64,000 bases of DNA from an uncultured Clostridia bacterium (GCA_937876985.1 CALEFT010000027.1:62001-126000), one strand, 5' to 3'. Numbered from the stretch's first letter, positions 52,610 to 61,275 are shown. The notes: generated by a model not told the origin, from the sequence alone. Program-made: numbers and translations.

Positions 52610-53791
52610 ATGTATGAAAAAAATAAACCAAATTCAATAATAGAACGCTGGGAGGTAGATATTCAAGCATATAGAAATGGCGCCAAAACGTTGGTATCAG
52701 CTCCACAATGCGAAACGTGTACCAAATATATAAAAGGAAATGCGTTACACTGTAGGTGTTATGAAAGCGAGCGAAAACCTAAATATGTATTATTTCCTCA
52801 AAAGGAATGTCCTGCTTATGATAATAATAATCCCATAGAATTGAAGGTACAAAATAATAGAGAAAATAAAATATATGGTGGATTATTTGGGTTTTGTGTT
52901 GGAGATGCATTGGGAGTCCCGGTTGAGTTTTCAACGAGGGAAGAAAGAGAACAAGACCCAATTAAAGAAATGCGAGCATATGGAACATATCATCAACCAT
53001 TTGGAACGTGGTCAGATGATACTTCGCTGACAATATGTCTAATTGATGCAATAAATAGAGGTTATTCAGTACAAAGAGTAGCGAAAAATTTTGTTAAATT
53101 CTATGAAAAAGGATATTTCACTCCATATGGTGAGGTATTTGATATCGGAAATTCAACGAGAGATTCGATTATAAAGATAAGTACTGGAAAAAATCCCATT
53201 GATTGCGGGGGACGGACTGAGATTGATAATGGAAATGGATCATTAATGAGAATTTTGCCTATAGCTTTTTATGGAAAAAAATTGAATGGACAAGAATTAG
53301 TGAAACTTATAGAAGAAATCTCTTCGTTAACACATGGACATAATCGTTCTAAATTGGCGTGTATTTTTTATGTAGAGTTTGCAATCCAAATTATTGAGGG
53401 ATATGGAAAAGAAGAGTCTTTAGACAGGACAATAGCTTTTATCAATAGTCATTGTATGAAATCATATGCGGATGAATTTAGAAATTTTGAAAAAATTTTA
53501 ACTAAAAAAATTGTCAATGTCACTAGGGATGAAATTAAATCTACAGGATATGTTATTGATACATTGGAAGCAGTTTTATGGACATTTTTTAATGCAGATG
53601 GATATCGTGACACAATATTAAAAGCAATAAATCTTGGTGGTGATACAGATACTATCGCAGCTATTGTTGGTGGCATTGCAGGTATTTATTACGGTGTAAA
53701 TGACATTCCGAAAGAATGGATACAAAGCATTGTAAAAAAAGAAGAATTATATCAGATGTTTGAGCAATTTTGTGTTATTACAGATTTTTAA
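52610..53791 (+). CDS. ADP-ribosylglycohydrolase, probable immunity enzyme
   Basis: A 393-residue protein. The first 65 residues hold four Cys in CETC and HCRC plus ECPAY, perhaps a metal site. The rest is the ADP-ribosylglycohydrolase fold: GFCVGDALGVPVEF, FGTWSDDTSL (first magnesium acidic pair), GNSTRDSI, and GGDTDTIAAIVGGIAGIYYG (second acidic pair). Such enzymes remove ADP-ribose from proteins and are known antidotes to ADP-ribosylating toxins. GTG 52,598 is in frame three bases after the toxin stop; ATG 52,610 has AAAGGTGG upstream and is preferred. The fold looks intact. Confidence 0.88.
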   Translation: MYEKNKPNSIIERWEVDIQAYRNGAKTLVSAPQCETCTKYIKGNALHCRCYESERKPKYVLFPQKECPAYDNNNPIELKVQNNRENKIYGGLFGFCVGDALGVPVEFSTREEREQDPIKEMRAYGTYHQPFGTWSDDTSLTICLIDAINRGYSVQRVAKNFVKFYEKGYFTPYGEVFDIGNSTRDSIIKISTGKNPIDCGGRTEIDNGNGSLMRILPIAFYGKKLNGQELVKLIEEISSLTHGHNRSKLACIFYVEFAIQIIEGYGKEESLDRTIAFINSHCMKSYADEFRNFEKILTKKIVNVTRDEIKSTGYVIDTLEAVLWTFFNADGYRDTILKAINLGGDTDTIAAIVGGIAGIYYGVNDIPKEWIQSIVKKEELYQMFEQFCVITDF

Positions 53792-53865
53792 TATCTCTTA
53801 AACCATTTCAAGAACGTCCATGTTACAATGGTATTCTTTAGTAATACAAAATAAGAAACATAGTA

Positions 53866-53914
53866 TCAGCGGTATTTCAGACTTGAAAAAGTCATGAAAT
53901 ACCGCTGATTTTTT
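53866..53914 (+). terminator. Strong terminator at the right edge of the island
   Basis: TCAGCGGTATTTCA (53,866-53,879) pairs perfectly with TGAAATACCGCTGA, followed by six T. It closes the ADP-ribosylglycohydrolase transcript. Confidence 0.92.
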
Positions 53915-54078
53915 GTTCTTATAAGTCAGCCAGTTGCATCAGTAAAGAAAAACAGAACTGCATGTCCATGCGGAAGACAATTGCGGTCTTTAAGCAGATT
54001 CCTGTGCTTGGATGGCATCTATCCATTGTGTTAGGCACCTGTTCACATGAGTTGATTGTTGAGCAGGTGTTTTTGTTT
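53915..54078 (+). terminator. Gene-free gap with a second terminator
   Basis: No gene start is seen. CACCTGTTCA (54,036-54,045) pairs with TGAGCAGGTG (54,060-54,069), followed by TTTTTG and more T. What transcript it would end is unclear, since the previous gene already has a terminator; it may mark the remains of a lost gene or a short RNA. Confidence 0.7.
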
Positions 54079-54094
54079 TTTGACTTTTTTTGAT
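54079..54094 (-). promoter_or_regulatory. Candidate second CtsR box (one mismatch)
   Basis: On the minus strand ATCAAAAAAAGTCAAA differs at one base from the CtsR core GTCAAANANRGTCAAA. It overlaps the T-run of the terminator, so it may be chance. Confidence 0.35.
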
Positions 54095-54113
54095 TTTCGA
54101 GGGGGGAGAAGTG

Positions 54114-54142
54114 TTGACAAAGAAGAAAATAGGGTGGATAAT
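54114..54142 (+). promoter_or_regulatory. Promoter of the ctsR operon
   Basis: TTGACA (54,114-54,119), 17-base gap, GATAAT (54,137-54,142). The CtsR box begins six bases after the -10 and would cover the transcription start. Confidence 0.8.
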
Positions 54143-54148
54143 GTGAAT

Positions 54149-54164
54149 GTCAAAGAAAGTCAAA
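54149..54164 (+). promoter_or_regulatory. CtsR operator
   Basis: GTCAAAGAAAGTCAAA is a perfect match to the heptad direct repeat bound by CtsR (GTCAAANANRGTCAAA). It sits just downstream of the -10 element, so the repressor encoded next controls its own operon. Confidence 0.9.
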
Positions 54165-54205
54165 ACTAATATCAGAATCAAGAATTTGCAAGAAGGAGGC
54201 GGAAG

Positions 54206-54688
54206 ATGGCTCGATTAGTAGACGTGATTGAGATGGTGATAAACCAGATGCTAGACGAGAACGACGGCAGTGTGATTATTAGCAGAAATACGCTCGCTGA
54301 GAAGGTGAATTGTGTGCCTTCGCAGATTACATATGTGCTATCAACGAGATTCACGCCTGGAAATGGATATATTGTTGAGAGTAGGCGCGGTGGTGGCGGC
54401 CAGATTACTGTAATGAGGGCAAAACCACTCAGTTCTACGGAATATTTGAAGGCGATGCTTGATACAATAGGACGAGAGCTTAGTCAGCAGCAGGCAAGAC
54501 TTTTGCTTCAGAACGCGATTAGTCGTAAGGCGATGAACGCGAGAGAGGCGACGATAATAATGGCGGCCTGTTCGGATAGAGCGCTAGGTAAGCTAGACCC
54601 AGATGCGAGGAATATCGTGAGGGCGGATGTTTTTAAGAATGCAATAGCAGGAATGCTAGTTGATGTAAATAATAACAATTTGAGATAG
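54206..54688 (+). CDS. ctsR: Transcriptional repressor CtsR
   Basis: Heat-shock repressor of class III genes (clp). The 160-residue protein shows the winged-helix start LVDVIEMVINQMLDENDG, the recognition region NCVPSQITYVLSTRFTPGNG and the beta-wing YIVESRRGGGGQI with the thermosensing glycine run. AAGGAGG precedes ATG. First gene of ctsR-mcsA-mcsB-clpC. Confidence 0.96.
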   Translation: MARLVDVIEMVINQMLDENDGSVIISRNTLAEKVNCVPSQITYVLSTRFTPGNGYIVESRRGGGGQITVMRAKPLSSTEYLKAMLDTIGRELSQQQARLLLQNAISRKAMNAREATIIMAACSDRALGKLDPDARNIVRADVFKNAIAGMLVDVNNNNLR

Positions 54689-54722
54689 GCGATAGATTGA
54701 TAACAATTGGAAGGAGAACAAT

Positions 54723-55412
54723 ATGCAGTATTACAGATGTAGCAGATGCGGAAGAACAATACAGAGAGATGTAACGATTGTAAACGGAGTACCTTTGTGT
54801 AGAGAATGTGCGGAACAAGCGGGAATCCCTAATTTCACAACATTAATGGATAGCCAGCTTAAGCTTTTTGATAACGAGATTGCGTCGATGATGCCGATGC
54901 TGTCGGGAATCGATTTCTCACCTGCGAAGCAGTCACTAAGATGTCCGAGATGCAACACTTCTCTTACTGAGTATCAGAGCAAGGGACTTGTCGGTTGCAT
55001 CGAGTGCTATAACATTTTTGGAGAGTATATTAACCGTGCGATGATGAAGGCACACGGAACGAGCAGCTACAAGGGCAAGGCTCTTGATGATGACTATGAG
55101 AAGCTTTTCGACGCGATTAGTGAGATTGAAGAAAGAGGCGGAATTAGACCAGGCATGAATAGCGACAGCGACAAAGTAAAGGGTGCGCAGGCAGACGCTA
55201 CGAGCAAGTCAGAGTCGATAATTGAGGAGAAGGCTTCACAAAAATCCGAATCAGGTGCTTCTAAGGCCAAGCTCGAAAAGCTCGCGAAGGCAGACCTCGG
55301 AATGCTTTCTAACGAAGAACTATCCAAGGCGATTGACCTTGCAGTTGAAGCAGAGGACTATATGCTTGCAGCAAGATTCAGAGACGAGCTTAAGGGAAGA
55401 GGTGAAAACTAA
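54723..55412 (+). CDS. mcsA: McsA, activator of the McsB arginine kinase
   Basis: 229 residues with two zinc-binding Cys sets (CSRCGRT and LCREC; CPRCNTS and GCIEC), an acidic spacer, and a C-terminal UVR segment (DLAVEAEDYMLAARFRDEL). In this family McsA binds and activates McsB and modulates CtsR. GAAGGAG precedes ATG. The stop overlaps the mcsB start (TAATGG). Confidence 0.94.
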   Translation: MQYYRCSRCGRTIQRDVTIVNGVPLCRECAEQAGIPNFTTLMDSQLKLFDNEIASMMPMLSGIDFSPAKQSLRCPRCNTSLTEYQSKGLVGCIECYNIFGEYINRAMMKAHGTSSYKGKALDDDYEKLFDAISEIEERGGIRPGMNSDSDKVKGAQADATSKSESIIEEKASQKSESGASKAKLEKLAKADLGMLSNEELSKAIDLAVEAEDYMLAARFRDELKGRGEN

Positions 55413-56455
55413 TGGAAAACTGGGAAATGAAACAGGGCATAGATCAGGATGTAATCTGGGAGTCAAATGTAGAAATTAGACGTAACTTACGTGGCTATGA
55501 ATTTCCTAACAAGATGGACAAAGAAAGCGCAAATAAGGCGATGGAAGACGTATCTAGAGTATGTCAGAACTATGGTTTTACTTTCTACGATGCAGTGACA
55601 TTGTCAAGAGAAAGAAGAATGGAGCTTGCCTTTAAGAACCTAATCCCGCTGATTATGGTGAAGGAAATGTATAAGGATCAGGCTGTACTTCTTAACGACG
55701 ACGAGGATGTAGCTATACTTGTTAACTTCGAAGATCACGTTACAATTAAGTCCATCGTGCGTGGCTCGGATATGCATATTGCGCTTAAGAATGCACTTGA
55801 TGTAGCGAAGATAATTGAGAGAAATCTTGATGTTGCATACTCAGAGAGAATGGGCTATATCACAGCTGATCCACTCAAGTGCGGACTAGCTATGAGATTA
55901 GAATATGTTGCCTTTATTCCTGCAACTGAAATCGGTCTTAACGTAAATAGTTTGTCTAATAGATTAAGTCAATTTGATTGGACTGTAGCTAAGGATAATA
56001 AGTTCGATAGAAAGAATAGCACATGTTATAGGATTCATAGTGAGAGAACGATGGGTATTTCTGAGATAGAGCTTTTCAATACAGCAGTACGCGTAGGAAA
56101 TAACGTGCTTATGCTAGAGAGAGTTTGCAGAAAGACTTTGTGCGAAAAGAAGCCAGAAGTAGTAGAGGACAATTACTACAGACGATACGGCCTATTAAGA
56201 TATGCGAGAAAGCTAAGCTCTACGGAGGCGTTCGAGGCATTAGCCTGGATTAGACTTGCACAGGATTATATTACCAAAGATGGCGATGGGGAGATAAATC
56301 TTACTTGGGAGATGATAAATAGACTAACAGATTATGTGTATAGATTCAGAATGCCAACAATTAAACTCGAGGATAGGAATAACCCAAAGGCGGTAGATAT
56401 GGATAAGCACAGAGCGACATGGTATCGCGATGTATTGGAAGGAGATGGTAATTAA
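55412..56455 (+). CDS. mcsB: Protein arginine kinase McsB
   Basis: ATP:guanido phosphotransferase that phosphorylates arginines, marking proteins for ClpCP. 347 residues. The family's nucleotide-binding and substrate regions are visible: NVEIRRNLRGYEFPNKM near residue 25, a NEEDHV-like loop here read as VNFEDHVTIKSI, and DPLKCGLAMRLEYVAFIP. The loop's first residues differ from the usual acidic form. Start and stop overlap neighbours. Confidence 0.93.
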   Translation: MENWEMKQGIDQDVIWESNVEIRRNLRGYEFPNKMDKESANKAMEDVSRVCQNYGFTFYDAVTLSRERRMELAFKNLIPLIMVKEMYKDQAVLLNDDEDVAILVNFEDHVTIKSIVRGSDMHIALKNALDVAKIIERNLDVAYSERMGYITADPLKCGLAMRLEYVAFIPATEIGLNVNSLSNRLSQFDWTVAKDNKFDRKNSTCYRIHSERTMGISEIELFNTAVRVGNNVLMLERVCRKTLCEKKPEVVEDNYYRRYGLLRYARKLSSTEAFEALAWIRLAQDYITKDGDGEINLTWEMINRLTDYVYRFRMPTIKLEDRNNPKAVDMDKHRATWYRDVLEGDGN

Positions 56456-59160
56456 TGAAATTTGGCGAGATTTCACATCAGATTATAGTTACAGGAGGAA
56501 TGTACGCGAAGGCACTAGGCTGCGAGACATATGGAAGTGAATGCCTACTACTCGGTTTATGCGATGTTCCGTCTGACATAAGTGCGCTTCTTGAAAAGCA
56601 CAAAGTGACAAAGGAATTAATCCTCGATGCAATACAGAGGGATCTTAATACAGATACAAGCAAGATTAACTTCGAAGAAATTGCTCTTACGACAATCGAC
56701 GAGGTACTTAATCGTGCGAGAACGGATACGCGTAAGATTCTTTTCCAATCAGAATTAGTGTCGTCGAGATTGTATAACACACCGATTGTAAAGCCGGAAG
56801 CTATACTTTGGACAATGTTCAGATTTGACAATTTCAAGAGCTACGATTTGCTGCGCATGTACGCTGACGATATTGATAGCCTTAAGGGCGATTTGAAGCG
56901 TTATATCCAGAGAACAGCTGCGAATAATCCATTTGGAAGAACAGAGGGCTTTATTGAGAATAATCCTCTGGCAGAAATATCTTCGCGAAGAGAGAAAAGC
57001 TCGCTACGTAGAGAAAGATATTTGAACGAACAAAATAGCAAAGAATCTAAGACACCAACTCTAGATTCTTTTGGAAAGAATCTTACAAAGATGGCAACAA
57101 ATGGCGAGATTGACCCAGTTGTTGGCCGTGAGGAAGAGATAAATCGCGTGATGCAGATTCTTGCTAGAAGAAAGAAGAACAACCCTTGTCTCGTTGGTGA
57201 GCCAGGTGTTGGTAAGACTGCAATCGCAGAGGGTATCGCTCTCAAAATCGCAGAGAACGACGTGCCAGAAATCGTTCAGGGCAAGACAATCTTCCAGATA
57301 GAGCTAGGTGGCCTTGTTGCTGGCTCGAAGTACCGCGGCGAATTCGAGGAAAGAATCAAGAACATCCTCGACGAAGCCGCATCGAATCCGAACATAATTC
57401 TTTTTATTGACGAGATTCATACAATCATTGGCGCAGGCGGCTCAGAGGGCTCCCTCGACGCAGCAAACATCATGAAGCCGATGCTTACCAGAGGCGAGTT
57501 CCAGCTAATTGGCGCGACAACTCTTGATGAGTACTCCAAGTACATCGAGAAGGATCCAGCGCTTGAGAGAAGATTCCAGAAGGTTACAGTAAACGAGCCA
57601 TCGGAGGCAGACTCTATTCTCATCATCAAGGGCCTTCGCGAAAAGTACGAGAAGCATCACAAAATCAAGATTCCTGACGAAGCAATCGAGCAGGCAGTCT
57701 TGCTATCATCTAGATATTTATCTGACCGTTTCTTGCCTGACAAGGCAATTGACCTTATTGACGAGGCCGCAGCTAGAAAGAGAATCAACTTCGCTTCATT
57801 CTCAGAGAAGACATCTCTTAAGGAAGAGCTAGAACAGGTTCTCAAGATGAAGAAAGAAGCTGCCGACAAGATGGAATTCGAGAGAGCTTCGGAATTACAT
57901 ACTAGAGAGAAGGCAATTATTGCCAGAATCGAAGAGATAGACAAGAACAAGGCGGCTTCAGAGAACGCAGAATATATTGAGACATTAAGTGTCGACGATA
58001 TCGCAGATGTACTTGCAAAATGGTCAGGAATACCAGTAAACAAGATTACAGAAAGCGATACAGAAAGACTTAGAAGCCTATCGGCAGACCTTAAGGCACG
58101 TGTTATTGGACAAGACGAGGCAGTAGAGTCTATTGCTCGTGCAATACAAAGATCACGTCTTGGACTTAAGGACCCGAACAGACCTGCTGGCTCGTTCATT
58201 TTCCTTGGCACAACCGGTGTCGGTAAGACAGAGCTAGCAAAGGCTCTCGCAGAACAGATGTTCGGCAACGAGAACGCACTTGTAAGAATCGACATGTCTG
58301 AATACATGGAGAAGAATGACGTTACAAAGCTCATTGGTTCTCCTCCAGGCTACGTAGGATATGAAGAGGGCGGACAGCTAACAGAGAAGGTGAGAAGACA
58401 GCCTTATTCTGTAGTGCTTTTCGATGAGGTTGAGAAAGCGCACCCTGATATATTCAATACGATGCTACAGATTCTTGACGATGGTCGTTTGACGGACGGC
58501 AAGGGCCGCGTAGTTGACTTCAAGAATACGATTATTATCATGACTTCGAATGTTGGAGCACGTATGCTTACGGCGGACAACCAAAGAAGAATCGGTTTCT
58601 CTTTGTCAGAGGACGATACAGATATGGACGAGAACTCACGTGACAGACTTTATGGCGGCAAGACCTATGATGACGCTAAGAAGGAAGTTATCGAGGAGCT
58701 CAAGAAGACATTTACTCCAGAGTTCTTGAACAGACTCGATGAGATTATTTTCTTCCGCATGCTTGGCCGTGAGTCAATCTTGAAGATAGTTGACCTACTT
58801 ACGAAGAGTCTTGGAAAGAGAATCAACGATCTCGGAATTGGAATCAAGCTAACAGACCGCGCGAAGGAGCTTCTCGCGAAGAAGGGTTACGATCCACAAT
58901 ATGGTGCAAGACCACTTCGTAGAGTTATTCAGCAGATGGTCGAAGATAAGTTCTCGGAGGCTCTCCTTGATGGAATAATCGCTCCTGGTGATATCGCAAT
59001 TGTTGACGTTGACGACGAGCTTGCACCTACTTCGATTAGAATTATTCGTGAGAGTAAGAGTGATAGTCTTAGCGATAGCGGAGATGGCTCCGAGGGCGGT
59101 GACAGCAACGGCAGCGGCGATGGTGGTGAGCAAGCTACTAAGCTTGAAGAAACAACATAA
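56455..59160 (+). CDS. clpC: ATP-dependent Clp protease ATPase subunit ClpC
   Basis: Hexameric unfoldase that feeds ClpP, here probably for arginine-phosphorylated clients. 901 residues: N-domain (1-150, more divergent than usual), first AAA+ module with GEPGVGKTAIAEG and ILFIDEIHTIIGAG, an M-domain with a UVR segment (KEAADKMEFERASELHTREK), second AAA+ module with GTTGVGKTELAKAL and VVLFDEVEKAHPDIF, and the D2 small domain (YDPQYGARPLRRVIQ). A Ser/Gly/Asp-rich tail follows, unlike most ClpC. ATG overlaps the mcsB stop. Confidence 0.95.
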   Translation: MKFGEISHQIIVTGGMYAKALGCETYGSECLLLGLCDVPSDISALLEKHKVTKELILDAIQRDLNTDTSKINFEEIALTTIDEVLNRARTDTRKILFQSELVSSRLYNTPIVKPEAILWTMFRFDNFKSYDLLRMYADDIDSLKGDLKRYIQRTAANNPFGRTEGFIENNPLAEISSRREKSSLRRERYLNEQNSKESKTPTLDSFGKNLTKMATNGEIDPVVGREEEINRVMQILARRKKNNPCLVGEPGVGKTAIAEGIALKIAENDVPEIVQGKTIFQIELGGLVAGSKYRGEFEERIKNILDEAASNPNIILFIDEIHTIIGAGGSEGSLDAANIMKPMLTRGEFQLIGATTLDEYSKYIEKDPALERRFQKVTVNEPSEADSILIIKGLREKYEKHHKIKIPDEAIEQAVLLSSRYLSDRFLPDKAIDLIDEAAARKRINFASFSEKTSLKEELEQVLKMKKEAADKMEFERASELHTREKAIIARIEEIDKNKAASENAEYIETLSVDDIADVLAKWSGIPVNKITESDTERLRSLSADLKARVIGQDEAVESIARAIQRSRLGLKDPNRPAGSFIFLGTTGVGKTELAKALAEQMFGNENALVRIDMSEYMEKNDVTKLIGSPPGYVGYEEGGQLTEKVRRQPYSVVLFDEVEKAHPDIFNTMLQILDDGRLTDGKGRVVDFKNTIIIMTSNVGARMLTADNQRRIGFSLSEDDTDMDENSRDRLYGGKTYDDAKKEVIEELKKTFTPEFLNRLDEIIFFRMLGRESILKIVDLLTKSLGKRINDLGIGIKLTDRAKELLAKKGYDPQYGARPLRRVIQQMVEDKFSEALLDGIIAPGDIAIVDVDDELAPTSIRIIRESKSDSLSDSGDGSEGGDSNGSGDGGEQATKLEETT

Positions 59161-59198
59161 AAACGTAAGATAACGTTTGATATAAAGGAACAAAGAAT

Positions 59199-59233
59199 AC
59201 CTAATTCGCGATTATGTGGATTAGGTGTTTTTT
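59199..59233 (+). terminator. Terminator of the ctsR-clpC operon
   Basis: ACCTAAT (59,199-59,205) pairs with ATTAGGT (59,220-59,226), followed by six T. Confidence 0.8.
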
Positions 59234-59291
59234 GTTGGTTCTTCACGATTTTTGTGGGATTTGATATGTGTAGATGATAGTAGGTAAACTT

Positions 59292-59427
59292 GGGGTTATC
59301 ATCAGAAGGTTCACCCAGGAGGCCTCGTTTTGATGAACTTCTTGCTGAACTTGGGGTTATCAGCAGAAGGTTCACCCAGGAAGCCCCGTTTTGATGAACT
59401 TCTTGCTGAAATTGGGGTTATCAGCAC
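59292..59427 (+). repeat. Tandem 61-bp repeat, 2.2 copies
   Basis: Units begin GGGGTTATCA at 59,292, 59,353 and 59,414, each 61 bases long; the third is cut after GGGGTTATCAGCA. The first 50 bases of the unit (to TTTTGATGAACTTC) occur once more, on the other strand, at 13,752-13,801. The units sit after the clpC terminator. No open frame. Confidence 0.9.
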
Positions 59428-59438
59428 CAATAAAAAAC

Positions 59439-59463
59439 ATGGGACCAGAAAACTAGTCCCATG
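59439..59463 (-). terminator. Terminator of pfp
   Basis: CATGGGAC pairs with GTCCCATG; on the minus strand it is followed by a T-run (complement of TAAAAAA at 59,431-59,437). Confidence 0.85.
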
Positions 59464-59497
59464 TCAATTAATTTACATAAATAGCTAGTTACAAGAA

Positions 59498-61159
59498 TTA
59501 CTTCTTCTGCTCGAGAGCAAGTGTAACTGTTGTAGCATCACAAACCTCTGTTGGTCCATAGTACTGAATTGCACCTGGATATACGAAGCATGTGTTCTTT
59601 GCCCACTCTTCACGGTGTGCCTCGAAGTACTTAAATGGAGCACCATCAAGCTCTACGAGAGCCTTCTTGATAACTGGCTTGTCCTCACCATGTCTTCTTT
59701 CCATGTTCATCATCTTTGTGATTGGCATACCACCAGCAACCCACTCGTTTGCAGGCTGTGAGAGGTTAGAAATCTTAGAAAGATATCCGTTGTAACCATA
59801 CTGAATCAACATGAATGCATTGTATCCAAGTGAGTAGCAGTAGTCGGAATCGAAGTTAGATGGGAATGCACATCTTCCTTCGTATCCGAGGAAGTGGTGA
59901 AGTGCACTGAACTTACCGTTATATGTACCAGCTGCCTTTCTAGCTGCGAGCTTGTCCTTAACAAGTGCAGAGAAGAGCTTTTCGGACTCGATTAGAGATA
60001 CCTGTACGTTGCCGTGTGGATCTCTTTCGAGGAAGAGCTGCTGCTGAATAGCCTGTGGAAGAATTGCGAATACTTCCATAGACTCCTTTGTCAAACCATT
60101 CTCAATGAATGCATACTTCTCGTCCCAGGAAGCAAGTGCATTAAATGCATCAGCCTTGCTACCAGCAAGAAGCTCGTTGATCTCGTGAATGAGAACTGAG
60201 AACTCTGGAACGAACTCTACTACACCCTCTGGGATGATAGCTACACCGAAGTTCATGCCGTTTGCTGCTCTGTCTGCAACAGAATCTGCAATGTAATCAG
60301 CGATTGCAGAAAGAGACATCTTCTTTGCTGCAACTTCCTCAGAAACGAGGCAGATGTTTGGCTGTGTCTGAAGTGCACACTCAAGAGCAACGTGGGAAGC
60401 AGAACGACCCATTACCTTGATGAAGTGCCAATACTTCTTAGCAGAGTTAGCATCTCTCTCGATGTTTCCGATGATCTCGCTATATGTCTTTGTTGCTGTA
60501 TCGAAACCAAATGAGCACTCGATGTCCTCGTTCTTAAGGTCACCGTCGATTGTCTTAGGACAACCAATTACCTGTACGCCTGTGTCGTGAGCAGCGAAGT
60601 ACTCAGCGAGAACTGCAGCGTTAGTATTGGAGTCGTCACCACCGATGATTACAAGAGCTGTGATTCCGTGCTTCTTGCAAACCTCTGCAACGATAGCAAA
60701 CTGCTCATTTGTCTCGAGCTTTGTTCTACCAGAACCGATGATGTCAAAACCACCTGTATTTCTAAACTTATTGATGTACTCGTCGTCAAAGATAATGTAG
60801 CTATCCTCGATTAGTCCGCTTGGGCCACCCTTGAATCCGTAAAGAACGTTCTCGGAGTTTGTTGCCTTCAAAGCATCGTACAAACCGCATACTACGTTGT
60901 GTCCACCTGGAGCCTGTCCACCAGAAAGGATTACACCAACAACCTGCTTCTTAGCAGCGGATGTGTTCTGACCCTTCTGGAAAGTAATCTCCTTCTTACC
61001 ATAAGTGTTTGGGAACAACGCCTTAATCTTGTCCTGATCAGCAACGCTCTGTGTCTCTGCACCTTCGTTTACGCAGATATCTGCAATGCCGTTTCTGAGC
61101 ATTCCAGGAAGCTTTGGAGCGTACTCATATCTAGCCTTCTGTAGTGATGAAATTTCCAT
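59498..61159 (-). CDS. pfp: PPi-dependent 6-phosphofructokinase (long form)
   Basis: Phosphorylates fructose 6-phosphate with pyrophosphate in a reversible glycolytic step, common in fermenting anaerobes. 553 residues, the long clade. Motifs: GVILSGGQAPGGHNVV at the N-terminus, GGDDSNTNAA (Asp after GGD points to PPi rather than ATP), VIGCPKTIDGDLKN with the catalytic TID, and VMGRSASHVALE. GGAGA lies before ATG. Single-gene unit with its own promoter and terminator. Confidence 0.95.
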   Translation of the reverse strand: MEISSLQKARYEYAPKLPGMLRNGIADICVNEGAETQSVADQDKIKALFPNTYGKKEITFQKGQNTSAAKKQVVGVILSGGQAPGGHNVVCGLYDALKATNSENVLYGFKGGPSGLIEDSYIIFDDEYINKFRNTGGFDIIGSGRTKLETNEQFAIVAEVCKKHGITALVIIGGDDSNTNAAVLAEYFAAHDTGVQVIGCPKTIDGDLKNEDIECSFGFDTATKTYSEIIGNIERDANSAKKYWHFIKVMGRSASHVALECALQTQPNICLVSEEVAAKKMSLSAIADYIADSVADRAANGMNFGVAIIPEGVVEFVPEFSVLIHEINELLAGSKADAFNALASWDEKYAFIENGLTKESMEVFAILPQAIQQQLFLERDPHGNVQVSLIESEKLFSALVKDKLAARKAAGTYNGKFSALHHFLGYEGRCAFPSNFDSDYCYSLGYNAFMLIQYGYNGYLSKISNLSQPANEWVAGGMPITKMMNMERRHGEDKPVIKKALVELDGAPFKYFEAHREEWAKNTCFVYPGAIQYYGPTEVCDATTVTLALEQKK

Positions 61160-61202
61160 AACTAAATCTCCTTATCTTAGTTATTCTTAGTTAGTCGGAG
61201 TT

Positions 61203-61231
61203 ATTCTAATGTATTTCAAACCCAAAGTAAA
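61203..61231 (-). promoter_or_regulatory. Putative promoter of pfp
   Basis: On the minus strand TTTACT, 17-base gap, TAGAAT; 44 bases before the start codon. Confidence 0.55.
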
Positions 61232-61275
61232 CACTAAAGCAGAAAAATCAAAAGTTTTTTCTTATGGAACGCGCC

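Larger units (their letters stand above)
34889..53865 (+). other. Polymorphic-toxin orphan cassette island (about 16 toxin/immunity modules)
   Basis: The whole block is AT-richer than both flanks, uses aaa/gaa-type codons where the flanks favour aag/gag, and every gene points right. Copies or pieces of one pre-toxin linker (protein TDNIDETVEQIGE...EDIGRRVDDV...DNQVRMADNIVGEGG) recur at about 34,954, 36,311, 38,950, 39,788, 42,068, 44,888, 46,631, 50,079 and 51,800. Each is followed by a different toxin tail and an immunity gene. Three more modules (40,841; 47,828; 48,716) start exactly at the linker's last codons. No delivery domain, integrase or transposase is present. This is the layout of displaced ('orphan') toxin tips known from Rhs and CDI loci. 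Confidence 0.88.

Noticed and set aside
34889..53865. A prophage or integrative element
   Set aside because: No phage, integrase, relaxase or transposase gene, and no tRNA or att-like repeat at the edges. The shared linker explains the repeats better.
53930..54010. Remnant of a SecA C-terminal (SEC-C) zinc motif
   Set aside because: A short frame reads KKNRTACPCGR, like the start of a SEC-C motif, but the second Cys pair is absent and no SecA sequence precedes it.
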